A stretch of 64,000 nt of DNA from Komagataeibacter nataicola (GCF_003207795.1 NZ_NIRT01000008.1:62001-126000), one strand, 5' to 3'; shown: positions 16,634 through 26,089, counted from the first letter of the stretch. Made by a program: numbers and translations. Notes: generated by a model from the letters alone, not told the origin.

Positions 16634-16942
16634 TTATTCGCTGCTGCCATTGGTGGGCGAGGGTGGCGGCGCGCCATTGCCACCGGGCTGGCCGCCCTCG
16701 GGCTGCTGGTTCTGCTGCTGCGCCCCTTCGCGCTCCGCCTTGCGGGCATTGTGCCGGCGCACCATGCCTGCGGCACAGCCTGCCGCGGCACCGCCCTTGC
16801 CGTGACCGCTGCCGATAAAATGCCCGGCAACCCCGCCAGCCACGGCGCCCTTGACGCAGCCGCCCGGCTCGGCGCGGGCTGCAACCGGCAGGGCGAGAGC
16901 CGCCGTGGTGGCAAGGGCAAGTGCGGTAAACCTTGAAAACAT
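16634..16942 (-). CDS. Small secreted glycine-zipper protein
   Basis: About 102 residues from the ATG at 16942: signal peptide (MFSRFTALALATTAALALPVAARA), then a Gly-rich segment GAVAGGVAGHFIGSGHGKGG-type pattern like YMGG-type glycine zippers of cell-envelope proteins, then a charged RRHNARKAERE stretch and a Gln/Pro/Gly-rich tail. GGAA precedes the start; an earlier in-frame ATG at 16954 is possible. Probably periplasmic or envelope-associated, function unknown. Confidence 0.6.
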   Translation of the reverse strand: MFSRFTALALATTAALALPVAARAEPGGCVKGAVAGGVAGHFIGSGHGKGGAAAGCAAGMVRRHNARKAEREGAQQQNQQPEGGQPGGNGAPPPSPTNGSSE

Positions 16943-17141
16943 CGGATATTCCATCTGTTCTGTGTGTGAACAGGGCAACGGAAGGGCGGACATGAAGTTC
17001 CCCGCCACAAACGACACGGCCCCCGTGATGGCCACGCACCAAATCAAGGGTCCGGGAGGGAACGGCTGTCATGCAGGGGGCAAGGTTGCCAGCGCGGAGG
17101 TCCTATTCCATCGTGACGCATCACGTAACGGAGAGAATTCC

Positions 17142-17330
17142 ATGAGCAAAGAACCGACTGACGTCATCCACGCAGCCCTGATTCACGCTGCCGCCACCCT
17201 TACGGCCGCCAAGAAGGACGTGATGGAAAAGGCCTCGCCCGATGAGGTGAAGAAGCATTTCAAGACTTTCCTGCACGCGATTGAAAGCGGCTGGCGGGAG
17301 CATGAGGCGGCTGATCACCACCACTCGTAA
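17142..17330 (+). CDS. Small hypothetical protein
   Basis: A 62-residue soluble protein with Lys/Glu-rich helical content and a C-terminal HHH. The ATG at 17142 is preceded by GGAGAG at suitable spacing, and a strong terminator follows 25 bp after the stop, so it is a credible small monocistronic gene. Function unknown. Confidence 0.6.
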   Translation: MSKEPTDVIHAALIHAAATLTAAKKDVMEKASPDEVKKHFKTFLHAIESGWREHEAADHHHS

Positions 17331-17354
17331 GCGCGGTTGTATTCAGACCAGCAG

Positions 17355-17385
17355 GGGGAGGCGTGCGCAACGCCTCCCCTTTTTT
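17355..17385 (+). terminator. Rho-independent terminator
   Basis: GGGGAGGCG and CGCCTCCCC form a 9-bp stem with a seven-base loop, followed by six T. It ends the transcript of the small gene at 17142. Confidence 0.85.
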
Positions 17386-17411
17386 CATATACCTTCAGCC
17401 ACGAGGTGCAG

Positions 17412-17882
17412 ATGCGCGGAACGCCCAGACCGCTTTACAGAAAGGTCAATACCCGGACGCGGGGCGTAAAACATGGTTCAGGCCAAAAATTCAGTTGGGA
17501 CCGGCACACAAAAAAAGCCCTGAACAACCCCTCCCTGCAGGCTTCCATGCATGGTGGCCAGCAGCATGGGCGCGATTATACGCCGCTGTTCCGGTTTTTA
17601 TTATCACGCGTTGGGCAGAGATGGGACGATGTATTCAGGGAAGCCTGTGCAAGGCTGGACGGCACCGCGCCAATATTCTGGATGGTCGCAACCTGCGAGG
17701 CGGACAGGTGCGCTTACTTCCGGGCGGACGAAAATTCCTATTTCAGCGGTCTTTTTGTGGATGAGGATGGCATCCTGTCCCTCGTTGCGCCGGAAATAAA
17801 CGAGGACAGCCTGAAACCCACATGCGCCTGCTGCACGCATAGTTTTAATGGCAAGGTGTTTACACAACGCTTTGGCGCGTAA
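17412..17882 (+). CDS. Hypothetical protein
   Basis: About 156 residues from the ATG at 17412, which GAGGTG precedes; the frame is open to 17337, but that part overlaps the terminator. The central segment YTPLFRFLLSRVGQRWDDVF and the later C-x-C-C pair suggest a compact soluble, possibly metal-binding protein. I do not recognise a family with confidence. The coding end is followed by a sudden drop in GC. Confidence 0.5.
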   Translation: MRGTPRPLYRKVNTRTRGVKHGSGQKFSWDRHTKKALNNPSLQASMHGGQQHGRDYTPLFRFLLSRVGQRWDDVFREACARLDGTAPIFWMVATCEADRCAYFRADENSYFSGLFVDEDGILSLVAPEINEDSLKPTCACCTHSFNGKVFTQRFGA

Positions 17883-18371
17883 TTCCTGATCAATCGGGCA
17901 TGAATGATCTGTTTTGACCTGTATTTTACACAATGCAGAAAGTAATATTATTATGGAACTCTTCCCTTTTGAGAAAATAACGCAGGCACCCCGATATCCT
18001 GAAAATTCGCCACAGCAGAATTTTACAGATATTTAAAAAACATGAATCTAATTTATATAGATGATTTATTCATTATAAATTCTATACGTAGATATATTTA
18101 TTATGAAATTATAAGTATTGTTTTATATATATTTGAATTAAACCTGAACGTGAAAGCTGTTCATGATGAACCGAATAAAAATGGCATCGAAACAAAAATA
18201 GATGATGTTGGTTTCTCGGTCCCGTCAATAGGTGTCGGTTTCTTTTCCTGTAAAACGCGAAGGCATGGACAGGTCAGACTGATGTATCAATACTGACTTA
18301 TAAGAAATGCCGCCTTTTGAAAAAGGCGGCATCCAGAAAATTTTATCAATGCGTTGTTTCAAACACGCGCC
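17883..18371. other. AT-rich non-coding stretch
   Basis: About 490 bp, extremely AT-rich between 17940 and 18170. One 84-codon frame (18042-18296) is open, but it lacks a ribosome site and has codon use unlike every neighbour, so I do not call it a gene. The right part holds a palindromic repeat at 18307. It may be foreign or a highly relaxed spacer. Confidence 0.45.
18307..18332. repeat. Palindrome ATGCCGCC...GGCGGCAT (possible member of a dispersed repeat family)
   Basis: A perfect 12-bp inverted repeat around GA. The GCCGCC-TTTT half matches the first module of the repeat at 26090. It could also act as a terminator for either flanking gene, although the following T-run is weak. The second module found at the other sites is absent here. 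Confidence 0.6.
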
Positions 18372-18668
18372 TTAACGGTGACCCGTAAAGAACTGGCTCA
18401 TGTCACCCTTGGTGTCATGCCCCCAGTTATCCAGCTTCTTGCCAGTGCGGTCGCCCCAGTCCTTGGCGCTATCGGTTTCTTTCTTGGCTTTTCTATGCGC
18501 CTTGTGCGCCGTATGGCGCGTGCCTTCCTTGGTGTCCTGCGCCTTGAGCCGCACCTCGCATTCCGCATGATCGGTTACGCCATCGCACGAATCAGCCAGT
18601 GCTGGCGCAAGCGTCGCCACGTTCAGGCCGGTTGCACACAGCACTGCCGCAATCACTGTCTTTTTCAT
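18372..18668 (-). CDS. Small secreted Lys/His/Asp-rich protein
   Basis: About 98 residues from the ATG at 18668 (MKKTVIAAVLC...ALADS, a clear Sec signal peptide). The mature part has two Cys and a repetitive hydrophilic stretch rich in Lys, His, Asp and Thr, likely extended or helical. No family recognised; probably periplasmic. Upstream in-frame codons add a sequence without signal-peptide character. Confidence 0.6.
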   Translation of the reverse strand: MKKTVIAAVLCATGLNVATLAPALADSCDGVTDHAECEVRLKAQDTKEGTRHTAHKAHRKAKKETDSAKDWGDRTGKKLDNWGHDTKGDMSQFFTGHR

Positions 18669-18770
18669 GGTGCTCTTACCTATCCGTTCGTTTCCTGTTG
18701 CGGCATGAGGCCATTGCTGGCCACCATGCCCTGTCACTGAACCAAACGCCCCAAAACGGTCCGGGTTGCC

Positions 18771-19805
18771 TTACACCTCGTTGCGGAAGTCGAGCACCAC
18801 GCGCCCCTGCACGCGCCCATGCTCGAGATTATCGAAAATGGTGTTGATGTTTTCCAGCCGGTCGGAGCTGACCACGGTGGTCACCTTGCCATCGGTGAAA
18901 AAGGACATCGCCTCGATCATGTCGAGGCGCGTGCCCACGATCGAGCCGCGCACCGTGGTGCCGTTCATGACCATGTCAAAGATGGAAAGCGGGAAGTCAC
19001 CCGGCGGCAGGCCGTTGAGCACCACCGTGCCGCCGCGCCGCGCATAGCCCACGGCCTGGCTGAAGGCCTTGTCCGACACTGCCGTGACCAGCACGCCGTG
19101 CGTGCCCCCCGTCTGGGCACGGATGATGGCGACCGGATCTTCCTTCAGCGCATTGACGGTCACGCGCGCGCCAAGTTTGCGGGCCTCGGCCAGTTTTTCA
19201 TCGCTGATGTCAACGGCCGCCACGTTCAGCCCCATGGCCACGGCATACTGGATGGCCATCTGCCCAAGCCCGCCCGCGCCGGAAATGGCCACCCATTCCC
19301 CTGCCCGCGTATCGGTCATCTTCAGGCCCTTGTACACGGTCAGGCCCGCGCACAGCACCGGAGCGGTCTTGATGGGATCAATGTCTTTGGGCAGGTGGGC
19401 GACGTAATTGGGGTCGGCCACCACATATTCGGCAAAGCAGCCATTGACCGAATAGCCGGTATCCTCCTGTTTTTCACACAGCGTCTCCCACCCGCCCAGG
19501 CAGTGCTCGCAATGCCCGCAGGCGGAATACAGCCACGGCACGCCCACCACGTCACCGGTTTTGATCCAGTTGACGTTACTGCCAACCTCGACCACATGGC
19601 CAATTCCTTCATGGCCGGGAATGAAAGGGGGATTGGGCTTGGTGGGCCAGTCGCCGCGCGCGGCGTGCAGATCGGTATGGCAGACGCCGCAGGCATCAAC
19701 CTTGACCAGAATCTGGTTTGCGTTGATCTGCGGAATATCGAGTTCCTCGATCGTCAGCGGCTTGCCGAATTCCCGCACTACCGCTGCCTTCATCTTGCCA
19801 ACCAT
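18771..19805 (-). CDS. adhP: Zinc-dependent alcohol dehydrogenase (AdhP type)
   Basis: A 344-residue medium-chain dehydrogenase that oxidises primary alcohols with NAD+ (or reduces aldehydes) in the cytoplasm. Catalytic zinc ligands are visible in CGVCHTDLH (Cys, His) and PGHEGIG, and structural zinc in the CGHCEHCLGGWETLC cysteine cluster. The Rossmann glycine motif is GAGGLG. The sequence start MKAAVVREFGKPL is typical of AdhP. GAAGGTG lies just before the ATG at 19805, favouring this start over the ATG four codons later. It supplements the membrane PQQ enzymes expected in acetic acid bacteria (inference). Confidence 0.9.
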   Translation of the reverse strand: MVGKMKAAVVREFGKPLTIEELDIPQINANQILVKVDACGVCHTDLHAARGDWPTKPNPPFIPGHEGIGHVVEVGSNVNWIKTGDVVGVPWLYSACGHCEHCLGGWETLCEKQEDTGYSVNGCFAEYVVADPNYVAHLPKDIDPIKTAPVLCAGLTVYKGLKMTDTRAGEWVAISGAGGLGQMAIQYAVAMGLNVAAVDISDEKLAEARKLGARVTVNALKEDPVAIIRAQTGGTHGVLVTAVSDKAFSQAVGYARRGGTVVLNGLPPGDFPLSIFDMVMNGTTVRGSIVGTRLDMIEAMSFFTDGKVTTVVSSDRLENINTIFDNLEHGRVQGRVVLDFRNEV

Positions 19806-19933
19806 CTTGCACCTTCAGTTTCACTGCCCTGAACGGGCCGGTATTGCACCTTGCCGCCCCCGGCCCGGTCTGGGCAGGGCGGCATCCGGGATGTGACTCT
19901 TTCACCAGGGCGGCAGATCAGCCTTGATCTGCA

Positions 19934-21193
19934 TCAGGCTGGCCCGTGCCGGTGGCGGGCAGCAGACATGCCATCAAGCCCACGGGCCAGATCAGCCACC
20001 AGCGCCTCGCCCGCTTCGAGCCCGATATGCAGTCGGCAGGTCGGCCCGGCCTGCGTAACGGAGGGGCACTGGCGCGAAATACCACCCGTGGTCGGCAGGA
20101 TCAGGCTTTCATATCCACCCCATGAGGCCCCGATGCCGAACAGGGAAAGCCCGTCGATCATCGCCACCATGTCATCCGTGGTGAAAGCCGCGTCAAACAC
20201 CACGCCAAACAGCGAGGACGCACCGGTGAAATCGCGCTGCCAGTATTCATGGCCGGGGCACGATGGCAGGGCCGGGTGCAGCACGCGCGCCACCTCGGGC
20301 CGCCCCTGCAGCCACAGCGCCACGGCCAGGGCAGTTGCGGCCTGCTGCGCCTGACGTACGCCCATGGTGCGCAGGCCGCGCAGGGTCAGCGCGCAGTCAT
20401 CGGGGCCTGCTACCTGCCCTGCCTGGATGGCGGCATCACGCAGGGGGCGCCAGTCGGCCTCGCGGGCCACCGTTACCGCGCCGATAATGGTATCGGAATG
20501 GCCTGACGGGTATTTGGTCAGCGCCTGCACTGACACATGCGCCCCGTGGGCGAACGGGCTGAACAGGCCGATACCCCATGTGTTATCCACGATCAGGCGC
20601 GCGCCGGTTTCAGCCGCAAGGCGGCCCAGCATCGGCACGTCCTGCACCTCGAACGAATGGCTGCCGGGGCTTTCGGCAAAGATGATGCGGGTATTGGGCT
20701 GTATCAGGCCACGCAGTTCGGCCTCGGTCGCGGTGGGGGGGAAGTAGGTGATCTCCACGCCGAAGCGGCGCAGTACCTTCTCGGCAAAGCGGCGGGTCGG
20801 GCCATAGACGGAATCAGACAGCAGGCAGTGCTCGCCCGCCTGCGCATAGGCCAGGAACGGCAACGCGCACGCCGCCAGCCCCGAGGGCACGAGCTGCGCG
20901 TGCGTGCCGCCCTCGATGGTTGCAATGGCCTGCTCCAGCCGGTGGCCAATGGGCGTGCCCATGGCGCCATAGATCAGTTCATCCCCATAGCGCCCCTGCC
21001 CCGCCTGCTCCATCGCTCCGACACTGGAGAACAGCACGGTGGAACCCCGGTCGGCAGGCGGATTGACGAATACGCCCTTCGCCCCCTGCGGCGTGTCACG
21101 GCCAAGGGGCACAAGCCGGGGCGAGAGCTCGCGCCAGCCGCGCACCACGCGTTCAAGCAGGTCTGCTGGCACAAGGGCCATCGGATCGGTCAT
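19934..21193 (-). CDS. metC: Cystathionine beta-lyase
   Basis: PLP enzyme of the Cys/Met metabolism family, cleaving cystathionine to homocysteine, pyruvate and ammonia. 419 residues. The PLP-binding lysine lies in VQALTKYPSGHSD, preceded by IVDNTWGIG with the cofactor-ring Asp, and SSLFGVVF and the C-terminal SVGYEN-like segment (GASWGGYESL) are present. It starts 15 bp after the stop of the upstream sulfurtransferase, suggesting a sulfur-metabolism operon. The C-terminal 30 residues are longer than usual. Related gamma-lyases cannot be fully excluded, but the SWGGYESL pattern favours MetC. Confidence 0.87.
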   Translation of the reverse strand: MTDPMALVPADLLERVVRGWRELSPRLVPLGRDTPQGAKGVFVNPPADRGSTVLFSSVGAMEQAGQGRYGDELIYGAMGTPIGHRLEQAIATIEGGTHAQLVPSGLAACALPFLAYAQAGEHCLLSDSVYGPTRRFAEKVLRRFGVEITYFPPTATEAELRGLIQPNTRIIFAESPGSHSFEVQDVPMLGRLAAETGARLIVDNTWGIGLFSPFAHGAHVSVQALTKYPSGHSDTIIGAVTVAREADWRPLRDAAIQAGQVAGPDDCALTLRGLRTMGVRQAQQAATALAVALWLQGRPEVARVLHPALPSCPGHEYWQRDFTGASSLFGVVFDAAFTTDDMVAMIDGLSLFGIGASWGGYESLILPTTGGISRQCPSVTQAGPTCRLHIGLEAGEALVADLARGLDGMSAARHRHGPA

Positions 21194-21208
21194 GCTACCC
21201 GTCCGCCC

Positions 21209-22060
21209 TTACGCGCCACACACGATGGGCGCATCCGGCGTCGAGGCCCATTCCGCCCATGAGCCGTCATACACCACGGGCTCGCCTGCCCCCACCTGTG
21301 CGCAGACCAGTGCGAGCGCAATCATGCACGCGGTCATGCCGCTGCCGCACGAGCAGGTAACGGTGGTGGTGTCGGTCACGCCCAGCGTCTCGAATTTCGC
21401 CTTCAGCGCCTCAACGGGCAGAAAGCGGCCATTATCATCAAGCAGTTCGCCATAAGGCAGGCTGCGCGCGCCGGGCATGTGCCCGGATTCGATGCCTGCG
21501 CGCGGCTCGGGGTCACGTCCTTCAAAGCGGCCGTGGCTGCGGGCATCAAGGATCAGGCCGGGTATGCGCCCGTGCACGATGTCGAGCACATCACCCGTAC
21601 CGTGCAGCCGGTCATAGCGCGGGCGGCTGACGAAGGGGGCCGGCGTGGTCAGGTCCGGTCCGCTTTCAAGCGGCAGGCCCGCGCTTTTCCATGCGGGCAG
21701 GCCGCCTTCGAGCACCTGCACGTTTTCATGGCCGAACAGCCGCGTCAGCCACCATGCGCGTGCGGCGCAGGCCATGCCGTCCTGATCATAGAACACGATG
21801 CGCCTGGTATTGGCCATGCCGCGCTCGGTGGCCAGGCGGCTGAAGCGGGCCTGCCCGGGAATGGTATGCGGCAGGGGAGACTCCGGATCGGAAAAAGTAT
21901 CGATATCAAAGCGCACCGCACCGGTTATATGCGCGTTGGCAAAGCGTTGCTGCGGGTCGAAGGCCTGCCCCGGCAGAGCCATGGAGGCATCAAGCACAAG
22001 AATATCACCACCATGCTGGATGGCCTGTGCCAGATCAGTGGCTGAGATCAGCGGATGCAT
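21209..22060 (-). CDS. sseA: 3-mercaptopyruvate/thiosulfate sulfurtransferase
   Basis: Two-rhodanese-domain protein of 283 residues that transfers sulfane sulfur from 3-mercaptopyruvate (or thiosulfate). The C-terminal active loop CSCGSGMTA has the catalytic Cys followed by GSGxTA, the mercaptopyruvate version of the loop. The N-terminal domain retains FYDQDGMACAARAWW and is catalytically inactive, as in the family. First gene of a likely sseA-metC operon, divergent from the AI-2E-family gene. Confidence 0.87.
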   Translation of the reverse strand: MHPLISATDLAQAIQHGGDILVLDASMALPGQAFDPQQRFANAHITGAVRFDIDTFSDPESPLPHTIPGQARFSRLATERGMANTRRIVFYDQDGMACAARAWWLTRLFGHENVQVLEGGLPAWKSAGLPLESGPDLTTPAPFVSRPRYDRLHGTGDVLDIVHGRIPGLILDARSHGRFEGRDPEPRAGIESGHMPGARSLPYGELLDDNGRFLPVEALKAKFETLGVTDTTTVTCSCGSGMTACMIALALVCAQVGAGEPVVYDGSWAEWASTPDAPIVCGA

Positions 22061-22179
22061 ACCTTCTCCCGGTCTTCAAGGAATTGCGTGTTCGACAATA
22101 AGGTGCAGCATACAGCACGGGAGCGGAAGTGCTGAACATTTGTCTTTCGTTTCATGGCAGGAGGAGATAGGCCACCGAT

Positions 22180-23256
22180 ATGGTCGAACGTATCATGATG
22201 GGGTTGATGCTGGGGGGGATCGCATTTGGCTGCGTTCTCATCCTCTATCCGTTCCTTACCGCCCTGCTCTGGGCCGCGATCCTGACCTTTTCCACCTGGC
22301 CGGTGTTCATGCGGCTGCGCGCGCGCATGTCGCTGCTGCCCGCGGCCCTGGTCATGACGCTGCTCTGCGCGCTGGTGCTGGTGGTGCCGCTGGCCATCGT
22401 GGTGTCGAGCAGCATTGCCGATGTGCCCGCAACCTTGCAGTACATGGTCAACGCCATCGGCGCGCTGCACCTGCCGCCGCTGCCCGCGCGCATTGCCCAT
22501 ATTCCGCATTTCGGGCCTGAAATTGTTGAAAAATGGCAGAAATGGTCGGTCGATGTCGGCAGCATAGACCAGGTCGTGCGCCCCTATGCCGGGCGCATCG
22601 GGCAGTCGGTGCTCAGCGCCATGATGCAGCTTGCCAGCGGGCTGGCGCATCTGGCGATGGCGCTGTTCATTTCCTTCTTCTTCTGGCTGGGTGGTGATGC
22701 GCTGGGCGACACGTTCGTGGCCGTGGTCAGGCGCATTGCTGGCGTATATGCCGACCGCATACTGGGCATTGTGGGCCGCACGATACGCGGCACGGTCTAC
22801 GGCATTCTGGGCACGGCCATCATCCAGGGCATCCTGACCGGAATCGGCTTCGCCATCGCAGGCATTTCCAGCCCGGTGCTGCTTGGCGCCGTTACCGCCT
22901 TCGTGGCGGTGCTGCCCATCGGCGCGCCACTGATCTGGATTCCGGCTTCCGTGTTCCTGCTCATCACCCACCATCCCGGCTGGGGCATCTTCCTGCTGCT
23001 GTATGGCACCATCATCGTATCGGGCGCCGATCACATCATCCGCCCCATGTTCATCGCCCGTGGCGCGCAGATGCCCTACCTGCTGACGGTGCTGGGCGTG
23101 CTGGGCGGGGTGCTGACCTTCGGGGGGCTGGGCATCTTCCTCGGTCCCGTGCTGATTGGCGTGGGCTATACGCTCACGGCCGAATTCGCGGCGGGTGACG
23201 CCCGCAGCCGCAATCCCGTTCCTGATGACATCCGCGAGCCGTTTATCGAACCATGA
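22180..23256 (+). CDS. AI-2E family transporter (PerM/YdiK type)
   Basis: A 358-residue integral membrane protein of the AI-2E/UPF0118 family, with about eight hydrophobic segments and a soluble amphipathic middle region. Features: a double N-terminal helix (YPFLTALLWAAIL), the LPIGAPLIWIPA segment, and a C-terminal GGLGIFLGPVLIG motif typical of the family. Substrates vary (AI-2 export, Na+/H+ exchange), so function is not assigned. AGGAGGAGA precedes the ATG. Its stop overlaps the start of the next gene by 4 nt. Confidence 0.85.
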   Translation: MVERIMMGLMLGGIAFGCVLILYPFLTALLWAAILTFSTWPVFMRLRARMSLLPAALVMTLLCALVLVVPLAIVVSSSIADVPATLQYMVNAIGALHLPPLPARIAHIPHFGPEIVEKWQKWSVDVGSIDQVVRPYAGRIGQSVLSAMMQLASGLAHLAMALFISFFFWLGGDALGDTFVAVVRRIAGVYADRILGIVGRTIRGTVYGILGTAIIQGILTGIGFAIAGISSPVLLGAVTAFVAVLPIGAPLIWIPASVFLLITHHPGWGIFLLLYGTIIVSGADHIIRPMFIARGAQMPYLLTVLGVLGGVLTFGGLGIFLGPVLIGVGYTLTAEFAAGDARSRNPVPDDIREPFIEP

Positions 23257-23966
23257 CCCTTGCCCGCCCCTATCTCCGCCTGCCTTCCGTCCAGCCGCGC
23301 CACGGCGCCCCGCCCCGGCTGGACCTGACCCCGCCCGCGCGTGAGGGGGATGGGGTCAAGGTCATTAGCTGGAACCTGCTGCGCCGCATTGGCGCCACGG
23401 TGCGCGATGTGATCAACCTGATCCACGCCGAGCGCCCGGACCTGCTGCTCATGCAGGAGGCCACGGTGGAAATCGACACCTTGCCCACCCTGATTGGCGG
23501 CCACTATGCCCGCTCGCCCCTGCCCGGGCGCATTCACGGGCTGGCATGCTGGAGCCCCTGGCCCTATCACCGCCAGCCGCTGACCTGCACCCTGCCCGCT
23601 GGCACGCTCATCCGCCGGGTGGCGCAGGTGATCGAATGCCGGTCGCTTGTGGTGGCCAACGTGCATCTTTCACACGGGCAGCTGCTCAACCGCCGCCAGT
23701 TGCGCCGCATTGTGCAGCTACTGCCGCATCAGGCCGCCATATTGGGCGATTTCAACCAGGTTGGCCCGGCACTGATCCGCCATTTTCATGATGTGGGGCC
23801 ACGCGCGCCCACCCACCGCATGGCTGACATGCTGCCCATACGCCTCGACCGCTGCCTGGTGCGTGGCCTGACCTGCACCGAGCGGCATGTGATCGAGAAC
23901 TATGCCTCCGACCACCGGCCCATATCGGTCACGCTGCGCCCCTCGGGCAGTCGCGCCTACAGGTAG
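23253..23966 (+). CDS. Endonuclease/exonuclease/phosphatase-family hydrolase
   Basis: A 237-residue metal-dependent phosphoesterase of the EEP fold (DNase I/exonuclease III/sphingomyelinase superfamily). Visible motifs: VISWNLLR, LLMQEA (metal-binding Glu), ILGDFNQ (catalytic Asp/Asn) and YASDHRPI (catalytic Asp-His). The substrate may be nucleic acid, phospholipid or phosphoinositide. ATGA overlap with the AI-2E gene indicates co-translation. The 3' end overlaps the convergent cardiolipin synthase gene by 10 bp. Confidence 0.82.
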   Translation: MTLARPYLRLPSVQPRHGAPPRLDLTPPAREGDGVKVISWNLLRRIGATVRDVINLIHAERPDLLLMQEATVEIDTLPTLIGGHYARSPLPGRIHGLACWSPWPYHRQPLTCTLPAGTLIRRVAQVIECRSLVVANVHLSHGQLLNRRQLRRIVQLLPHQAAILGDFNQVGPALIRHFHDVGPRAPTHRMADMLPIRLDRCLVRGLTCTERHVIENYASDHRPISVTLRPSGSRAYR

Positions 23967-25375
23967 GGCAACATCAGGCGCGCTGCCGCATCGCGCAGCT
24001 TGCGCACGAACGGGCGGCGGTCGAGATCATGGTGCGTGAGCCTGATGTGGCGGTGGCTGGCGATGAACGCATCAAGCGAGCCCGCAAGCGCGGCGTCATA
24101 GGTTTCGAGATTGATCTCGAAGTTCAGGCGCAGGCTGCGCACGTCGAGGTTGGAACTGCCCACGAACGACCAGTGCCGGTCCACCACCATGAGCTTGGAA
24201 TGGTTAAAGGGCGGCCGCGCCATCCAGATCCGGCATCCTGAATCCAGAAAGCGTGGCAGGTTGGCCGCCCGCGCCCAGTCCAGCAATGTATGGTTGCTGT
24301 GCGCGGGCACCACGATATCCACCTCGATGCCGCGCAGCGAGGCCAGTTCCAGTTCGGTGAGGAACCGGTCATCAGGCAGGAAATACGGCGTCATGAGCCG
24401 GATGCTGTGCCGCGCCATGGTGAAGGCCTGGAGCATGGTGTACTCGATCTTTTCCAGATCCATGTCCGGCCCTGCGGTGACGATGCGGCTGGGCGTTTCG
24501 CCACAGCTGGGCTGGGGGGGGAAGAAGATGTCCGCCGTCAGTTCCTCGTTCATGGTAAAGGCCCAGTCCCGCGCGAAGGCCTCGCTAAGCTGGTGCACGA
24601 TCGGGCCCCTGAGCTCGAAATGCGTGTCGGATACCGGATGCGCGGGGTGGGAGGCGGCGATGTTTTCCTCCCCGATGTTCAGCCCACCCATGAAGCCGGT
24701 CAGTCCGTCGACCACCAGAATCTTCTTGTGGTCGCGCATGTTGATGAAGGGCATGCGCCACGGCAGCATGGAATGCATGAACTGCCCCACCGGCACGCCC
24801 GCATGCCGCAGGATGCGGGCCACCCCGCAATTGAAGTAACCCGACCCCACGCCATCGACCAGAACGCGCACCTGCACCCCCCGCTCGTGGGCTGCGGCCA
24901 GTGCATCACAGAACTGGCGGCCAATGCTGTCGGCGCGGAAGATGTAGGAGCACAGCAGCACGCTGCGCTCAGCCGCGTTGATGGCGGCCAGCATGCGCGG
25001 ATAGACCGTATCACCATCATGCATCGGCTCGATGGCGTTGCCGCCGAGCAGCGGGCGGCCAGTCAGCTTGCCCACCATGGAGCCCAGCGGGGCGAAGGCC
25101 CCCTTCTCATCGCACCGCCACTGCGAGGACATGGTGCGGCTGCGCCACGGGTGCTGCCCCGCCATGCGCCGGGCACGCCGGTGCACGCGATTGATGCCGA
25201 ACATGAGATAGAGGATGCCGCCCGTAAGCGGCATGAGCACGGTCACGCCAATCCAGCCAATCGAGGCCCCGACATCACGCTTGGTCAGGAGCACATGAAT
25301 CACGACCGGCACAAGAAAGGAAAGCCGCAGCACAAGCAGGGCCAGATCCCATATGGTCAGGGAATAAAAGATCAT
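23957..25375 (-). CDS. cls: Cardiolipin synthase (phospholipase D type)
   Basis: A 472-residue inner-membrane enzyme that condenses two phosphatidylglycerol molecules (ClsA type). Two N-terminal membrane helices with the conserved PLDNc-like segment (YLMFGINRVHRR) are followed by two HKD catalytic sites: MRDHKKILVVDG and FNHSKLMVVDRH, each followed by the G-S-x-N-type signature (GGLNIGEE and GSSNLDVRS). Length and order match ClsA. It is transcribed alone, convergent with the EEP-hydrolase gene. Confidence 0.92.
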   Translation of the reverse strand: MIFYSLTIWDLALLVLRLSFLVPVVIHVLLTKRDVGASIGWIGVTVLMPLTGGILYLMFGINRVHRRARRMAGQHPWRSRTMSSQWRCDEKGAFAPLGSMVGKLTGRPLLGGNAIEPMHDGDTVYPRMLAAINAAERSVLLCSYIFRADSIGRQFCDALAAAHERGVQVRVLVDGVGSGYFNCGVARILRHAGVPVGQFMHSMLPWRMPFINMRDHKKILVVDGLTGFMGGLNIGEENIAASHPAHPVSDTHFELRGPIVHQLSEAFARDWAFTMNEELTADIFFPPQPSCGETPSRIVTAGPDMDLEKIEYTMLQAFTMARHSIRLMTPYFLPDDRFLTELELASLRGIEVDIVVPAHSNHTLLDWARAANLPRFLDSGCRIWMARPPFNHSKLMVVDRHWSFVGSSNLDVRSLRLNFEINLETYDAALAGSLDAFIASHRHIRLTHHDLDRRPFVRKLRDAAARLMLPYL

Positions 25376-25652
25376 TTCACCTCATCCTGCTCCAGCCCGG
25401 TCATGCCCTGAGGCTGAAAGGGGTCTGCGCCCACATGCTCTTATCCTACCCGCCGGGTTTTACACAGCCACGCCCCTGTGGGCAGATATTATTTTTCAAT
25501 CAACCTGTTGATAAATAATAATAAAAGTTTTCATCTGTCGCCTTTTGTCAAAAAAGCGACACCCGGACATTTTTCATTTTGTACCAATGATGTGTTTTCA
25601 GACACTCTCCTGTAGCTGGACTGGCGTTTCAGAAAACCTGTACAAACAGGGC

Positions 25653-26045
25653 ATGACAACAGCACGTCCGCCTGCCCTTCATCGCCAGCGCCGTGGCCGG
25701 CGCGCCTTTGCCGATGGCCTGGCGGCGGAACATGCCGCCATGGCCGATCTACGGGCCAAAGGCTGGCAGGTGCTGCTGCACCGCGCCCGCACGCGGTGGG
25801 GGGAAGTTGATATCGTGGCCCTGCGCGCGGGCTGCCTCGCCTTTATCGAGGTCAAGGCCCGCCCTTCCCTGCTGGCAGTGGGCGAATCGATCCGGCCCGC
25901 GCAGGCCACGCGCATCATGAATGCGGCCCAGGCGCTCTGCGCCGCCAATCCGCACTGGACCTATGACAGCATGCGCCTTGATGTATGCGCGGTGCTGCCG
26001 GGTGATGTCATTGAATGGATACCTGACGCCTTCAGGCAGTACTGA
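25653..26045 (+). CDS. YraN/UPF0102 family nuclease-like protein
   Basis: A 130-residue protein with a restriction-endonuclease-like fold signature: GEVDIVA (Asp), FIEVKAR (E-x-K) and a basic C-terminal part, as in UPF0102/YraN. A role in DNA processing or recombination is suspected in the family but not established. ATG 25653 is chosen because MTTARPPALHRQRRGRRA leads straight into the conserved ALGRxGEE-like helix; the frame is open upstream to 25545. A palindromic repeat follows downstream. Confidence 0.8.
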   Translation: MTTARPPALHRQRRGRRAFADGLAAEHAAMADLRAKGWQVLLHRARTRWGEVDIVALRAGCLAFIEVKARPSLLAVGESIRPAQATRIMNAAQALCAANPHWTYDSMRLDVCAVLPGDVIEWIPDAFRQY

Positions 26046-26089
26046 CCCCGACCATGCCGTTGGAAATGGCAGCCCCGTCACCACAAAAA

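Noticed and set aside
18042-18296. 84-codon gene in the AT-rich patch
   Set aside because: No ribosome site, extreme AT-biased codons and no recognisable family; it is what an AT-rich random stretch would give.
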